From Lepturacanthus savala (lineage: Eukaryota > Chordata > Actinopteri > Scombriformes > Trichiuridae), in the NCBI GenBank assembly GCA_030544235.1, contig CM060472.1:24329724-24393723 (forward strand): DNA of 64,000 nucleotides. Direction: 5' to 3'. Below, piece after piece: positions 61,250 through 64,000 of this stretch; position 1 is the first letter of the stretch, and each line of letters starts with the position of its first letter. The notes beneath the pieces were generated by a model. That model searched no databases and was not told the origin of the DNA. It saw only the letters and a program-made list of their open reading frames with translations. Both the position numbers and the translations under genes were made by a program.

Positions 61250-63880
61250 ATGTATGTATAATGCTGTTAATGCTGCTCGATGACAGTGATGTTACTGTAG
61301 TTGAGTGATCAAAACCTCAGGTGTTGCCAATTCAAGAGCTGTGAATTTACATTTCCTTTGTATGATGCTTTTATAAAATCAGTGTTGTACTCAAAAGGTT
61401 TGGCTCTGTGATGTTTCCTCATACATAGGGTGGCCAAACATTCTCTTCTGCGGGACCTCCACATTTTTGGTCCTGTTTGTTAGGTGGGGTTTATATATTC
61501 AGGAAAATGTCAGTTTTTCAGTTTTTTACAAGACTATAAGGCGTGTACTTAAAATAACTGTCGCTTTGCACAGAATACTCTGCTACTTTGCATGATGTAG
61601 CCCCCCGAGGGGAGAGGCTTCCTTGCAGATGGATCTGTTAAAAGCACACACAGACAAAGCAGTGTAGCATTCCACACAAAATGCCTACACGAAAGTGCAG
61701 TTTCAGTTGATTGATGATTTTACGGACAAAATCCTTGAACTCTATTAATCTATTGAACTTTATTAACCTTTGAACAATAATTTAGCTTATTTAAATTTCT
61801 TTTTTTTTCCTTATTTGGGTCAGTTTGGTCCTATTTTGAGTTTTAAAAGATATTTAATAAGTAAAATGCTATTTTACATTTTTTTTGCTTGCAATATTCA
61901 GCGATATTTGCTCCGTAATTACAAAATACATTGATTGTGACACTTCTGTAGTCACCTTACATGTAGTTTTATTTTGATACCAGGTTTAGCTTTATGACCA
62001 TCGTTTCTATATTATCACTTATAACAGGAAAAATTAAAAATAGGCAGATATTCTGTTGAAAAGAATTTGAAAAGACGTTTTACAGGTTGTTACAAATTTT
62101 ATTTGTAGTGCTCCTGTAACCACCTGTCTATTCCAGTGACTTCTACCCATTTTATGTATTTTTTTAGATATGTTTCTGTTAAATATTGTAACCCTCTCTC
62201 GTCAGAGAGAGTTGAAAAAAGTATTCCACAGATCTGCAGTTGTACCAAACAGTTGCTTGATGGTCCACAAGAATGAAACCTTTCTCAGTGCCTGGAACAT
62301 ATTTGAGAAGCTTAATTAACTACCTATTAATAAAAGCTGAATGGTTAAAGCATTTTTTCCTGCTGGTTTATAGGTATAATTCATGGATTTGATAATGCAT
62401 GAAATTGCAAGGTCCAATTTGGCAGCTGTTACAAACATCTGTTACATTTGGACAAGTAATGCTACTTCTTGATGGTGAGGCTTGCTCTATTTCCAGCCAG
62501 AAATTAAAGGTGAAACACTAGGTATGGAATTAGAAGCCTCCTTGCATCTTAATTCTGTGTTTTGCTGTGTTGTGTATGTGTTTTACTAAATGAGTAAGTG
62601 TTAGAGCTTAACCACCAGGGGGAAGTACTGATCTGTGGTGAGATGAATACATAATATGAGACATGGTTAGTTAATATAGACGTCAAATTAGGGCTATGCG
62701 GATTGAATTTAAGAGATGCTGGTGGAAGTGTGACAAAGAAGCATAAATAGTTTGACCTGTAGGGTCAGTAGGGTAATAGGCTGACACATTGGCTGAGGGT
62801 ATGAGTGGATATGGCAGCATACGTAGAACCCTTGGGGGGAAAAAACACAGCAGACTTATTTTGACTTCTATCATCACAATCTGTGACAGGTCCTGGGGGT
62901 GAGCTTGGGGGTGCAAGAAAGAGTAAAAAATAGGCCTGCTAGACTTTCACATGGTCTGCGTGCATGAACGTTTGTTCCGGTGTTATTTAATGTTAACATT
63001 GTCAAGAGGCCTGCACACTTCAGTCAGATGATATGCTGTAAATAATGGAAAATGACCTTATTGGGCAAACTGGCGCCAATGTGTATCTCATCCAGGGAGA
63101 GAGATAATCCTAACACAGAACCATTTGTGTGATTCTTTTTTTTTTTTTTCTTCTTCCCCCCTCAAATCAGCGCTCTCTAAATCATGTTCGCCCAGGCTGA
63201 AGACTCAATAACTGTGACTGCACCCTCCAGACTTTTGGTCTGTGTCGTCTCAGGGCAGAAAAGTTACCAACGCCTCAATCCGTCAGCCCGTGCGGCCGGT
63301 CCCAGCGGTGACTTTACGGAAGGCGCGCGTGAAACAGAAAAGCTCTATTAAAAGGGATAATTTCTCATTTTGACATATCAGCGTAACCTACGGCATGTTT
63401 GCAAGCCATTCATCCTTTTTTTTATCCCCCTTGCTTACATTGATCACCCTGCGCGGTTGTTGTAAATCAACCCTCGGCCTGACTCACTGTTGTTCTTTCA
63501 TTTAACCCAGAGAAATAAATGGGGTAACATTTGTGACCTTATGTCAAATTAAGTGTCTCATGATCTCACTTAGATACTCCATGGCTTTGGCCTTTCTTTT
63601 GTTTCCTCTGCGGCACTAGCCCCTTCTTTTGCGAATGGTTGTGTCGCGCACGTTTTTGTAGTTCATCTCACTCCATTGCCACTAGTGTTTCCATGGGTTA
63701 CAGCCCAAAGATTATTTAAATTCCTTCATCTTACTATACCAAAGGATTTAGACAGTTTTTGACGTAGGATGTTGAAACAATTACAAAATAATAGATTGAA
63801 CCTTTCAAATTATACCACATGACTTTCATCAGTTTGCCTGGTTGCCATGGAATTGGTCACTCAGGTTTCAACAGTTATTG
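61250..63880. other. Intergenic stretch downstream of topaz1
   Basis: No gene recognised. 63000-63350 is somewhat richer in GC and CpG (TCCGTCAGCCCGTGCGGCCGG near 63280), perhaps a regulatory element or conserved non-coding block, but nothing specific can be supported. Confidence 0.35.
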
Positions 63881-63884
63881 GTGT

Positions 63885-63902
63885 CTAACCCTAACCCTAA
63901 CC
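63885..63902. repeat. Short interstitial telomere-like repeat
   Basis: CTAACCCTAACCCTAACC, three units of the vertebrate telomere hexamer on the C-rich strand. It is short enough to be chance or repair-derived. Confidence 0.6.
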
Positions 63903-64000
63903 TTTGCATCAGTAAACAACAACAAAAAAAGTCAAATGATATATTTTCCACACAGCTTTAATGATTCACAGCTCTTTTATTACTGCAATTGTGGTTTAAC

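Overview
The window is nuclear DNA of a ray-finned fish; the species cannot be told from the sequence. Evidence: two vertebrate genes with many GT-AG introns, a vertebrate microRNA hairpin, long CA/TG and AT microsatellites, and broken Tc1, hAT-type, LINE and tRNA-SINE copies of kinds common in teleosts. There are no prokaryotic genes, no CRISPR array and no tRNA or rRNA gene that I can see.

Three loci anchor it. abhd5 lies on the minus strand in seven coding exons (15720 down to 12788; 363 codons) and encodes the lipid-droplet co-activator of adipose triglyceride lipase. An intact mir-138 hairpin lies at about 45187-45280 (+). topaz1 lies on the plus strand in twenty coding exons (46940-60803; about 1,673 codons) and encodes a germ-cell protein. 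From memory, human 3p21 has the same order (ABHD5, MIR138-1, TOPAZ1), so the order supports all three calls.

Layout: 1-5.3 kb holds repeats and a decayed minus-strand coiled-coil gene fragment built of 11-residue repeats. 5.3-12.6 kb is intergenic with LINE remnants and a long AT microsatellite. 12.6-15.7 kb is abhd5, with an inverted-repeat MITE upstream. 16.5-28.5 kb is intergenic, with a broken non-LTR retrotransposon (21.4-23.25 kb), a second LINE 3' end and a palindromic hAT-type MITE. 28.5-43.2 kb is an old tandem duplication of a non-coding block (copy A about 28.56-36.93 kb, copy B about 36.96-43.2 kb), each copy with CCAAT-box, exon-like and TATA/X-box modules. Copy B also contains a second, diverged mir-138-like hairpin at about 40.81-40.88 kb. 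43.2-46.8 kb holds the intact mir-138. 46.8-61.2 kb is topaz1; its intron 10 carries a Tc1-type element interrupted by later insertions, including a second Tc1/mariner element with perfect terminal repeats. 61.2-64 kb has no gene that I recognise.

abhd5 (lipolysis), mir-138 (post-transcriptional silencing, brain-rich in vertebrates) and topaz1 (meiosis) are neighbours by conserved synteny, not a pathway. The most interesting part is the 28-46 kb stretch: a duplicated, probably transcribed non-coding block next to mir-138 plus a seed-altered second hairpin.
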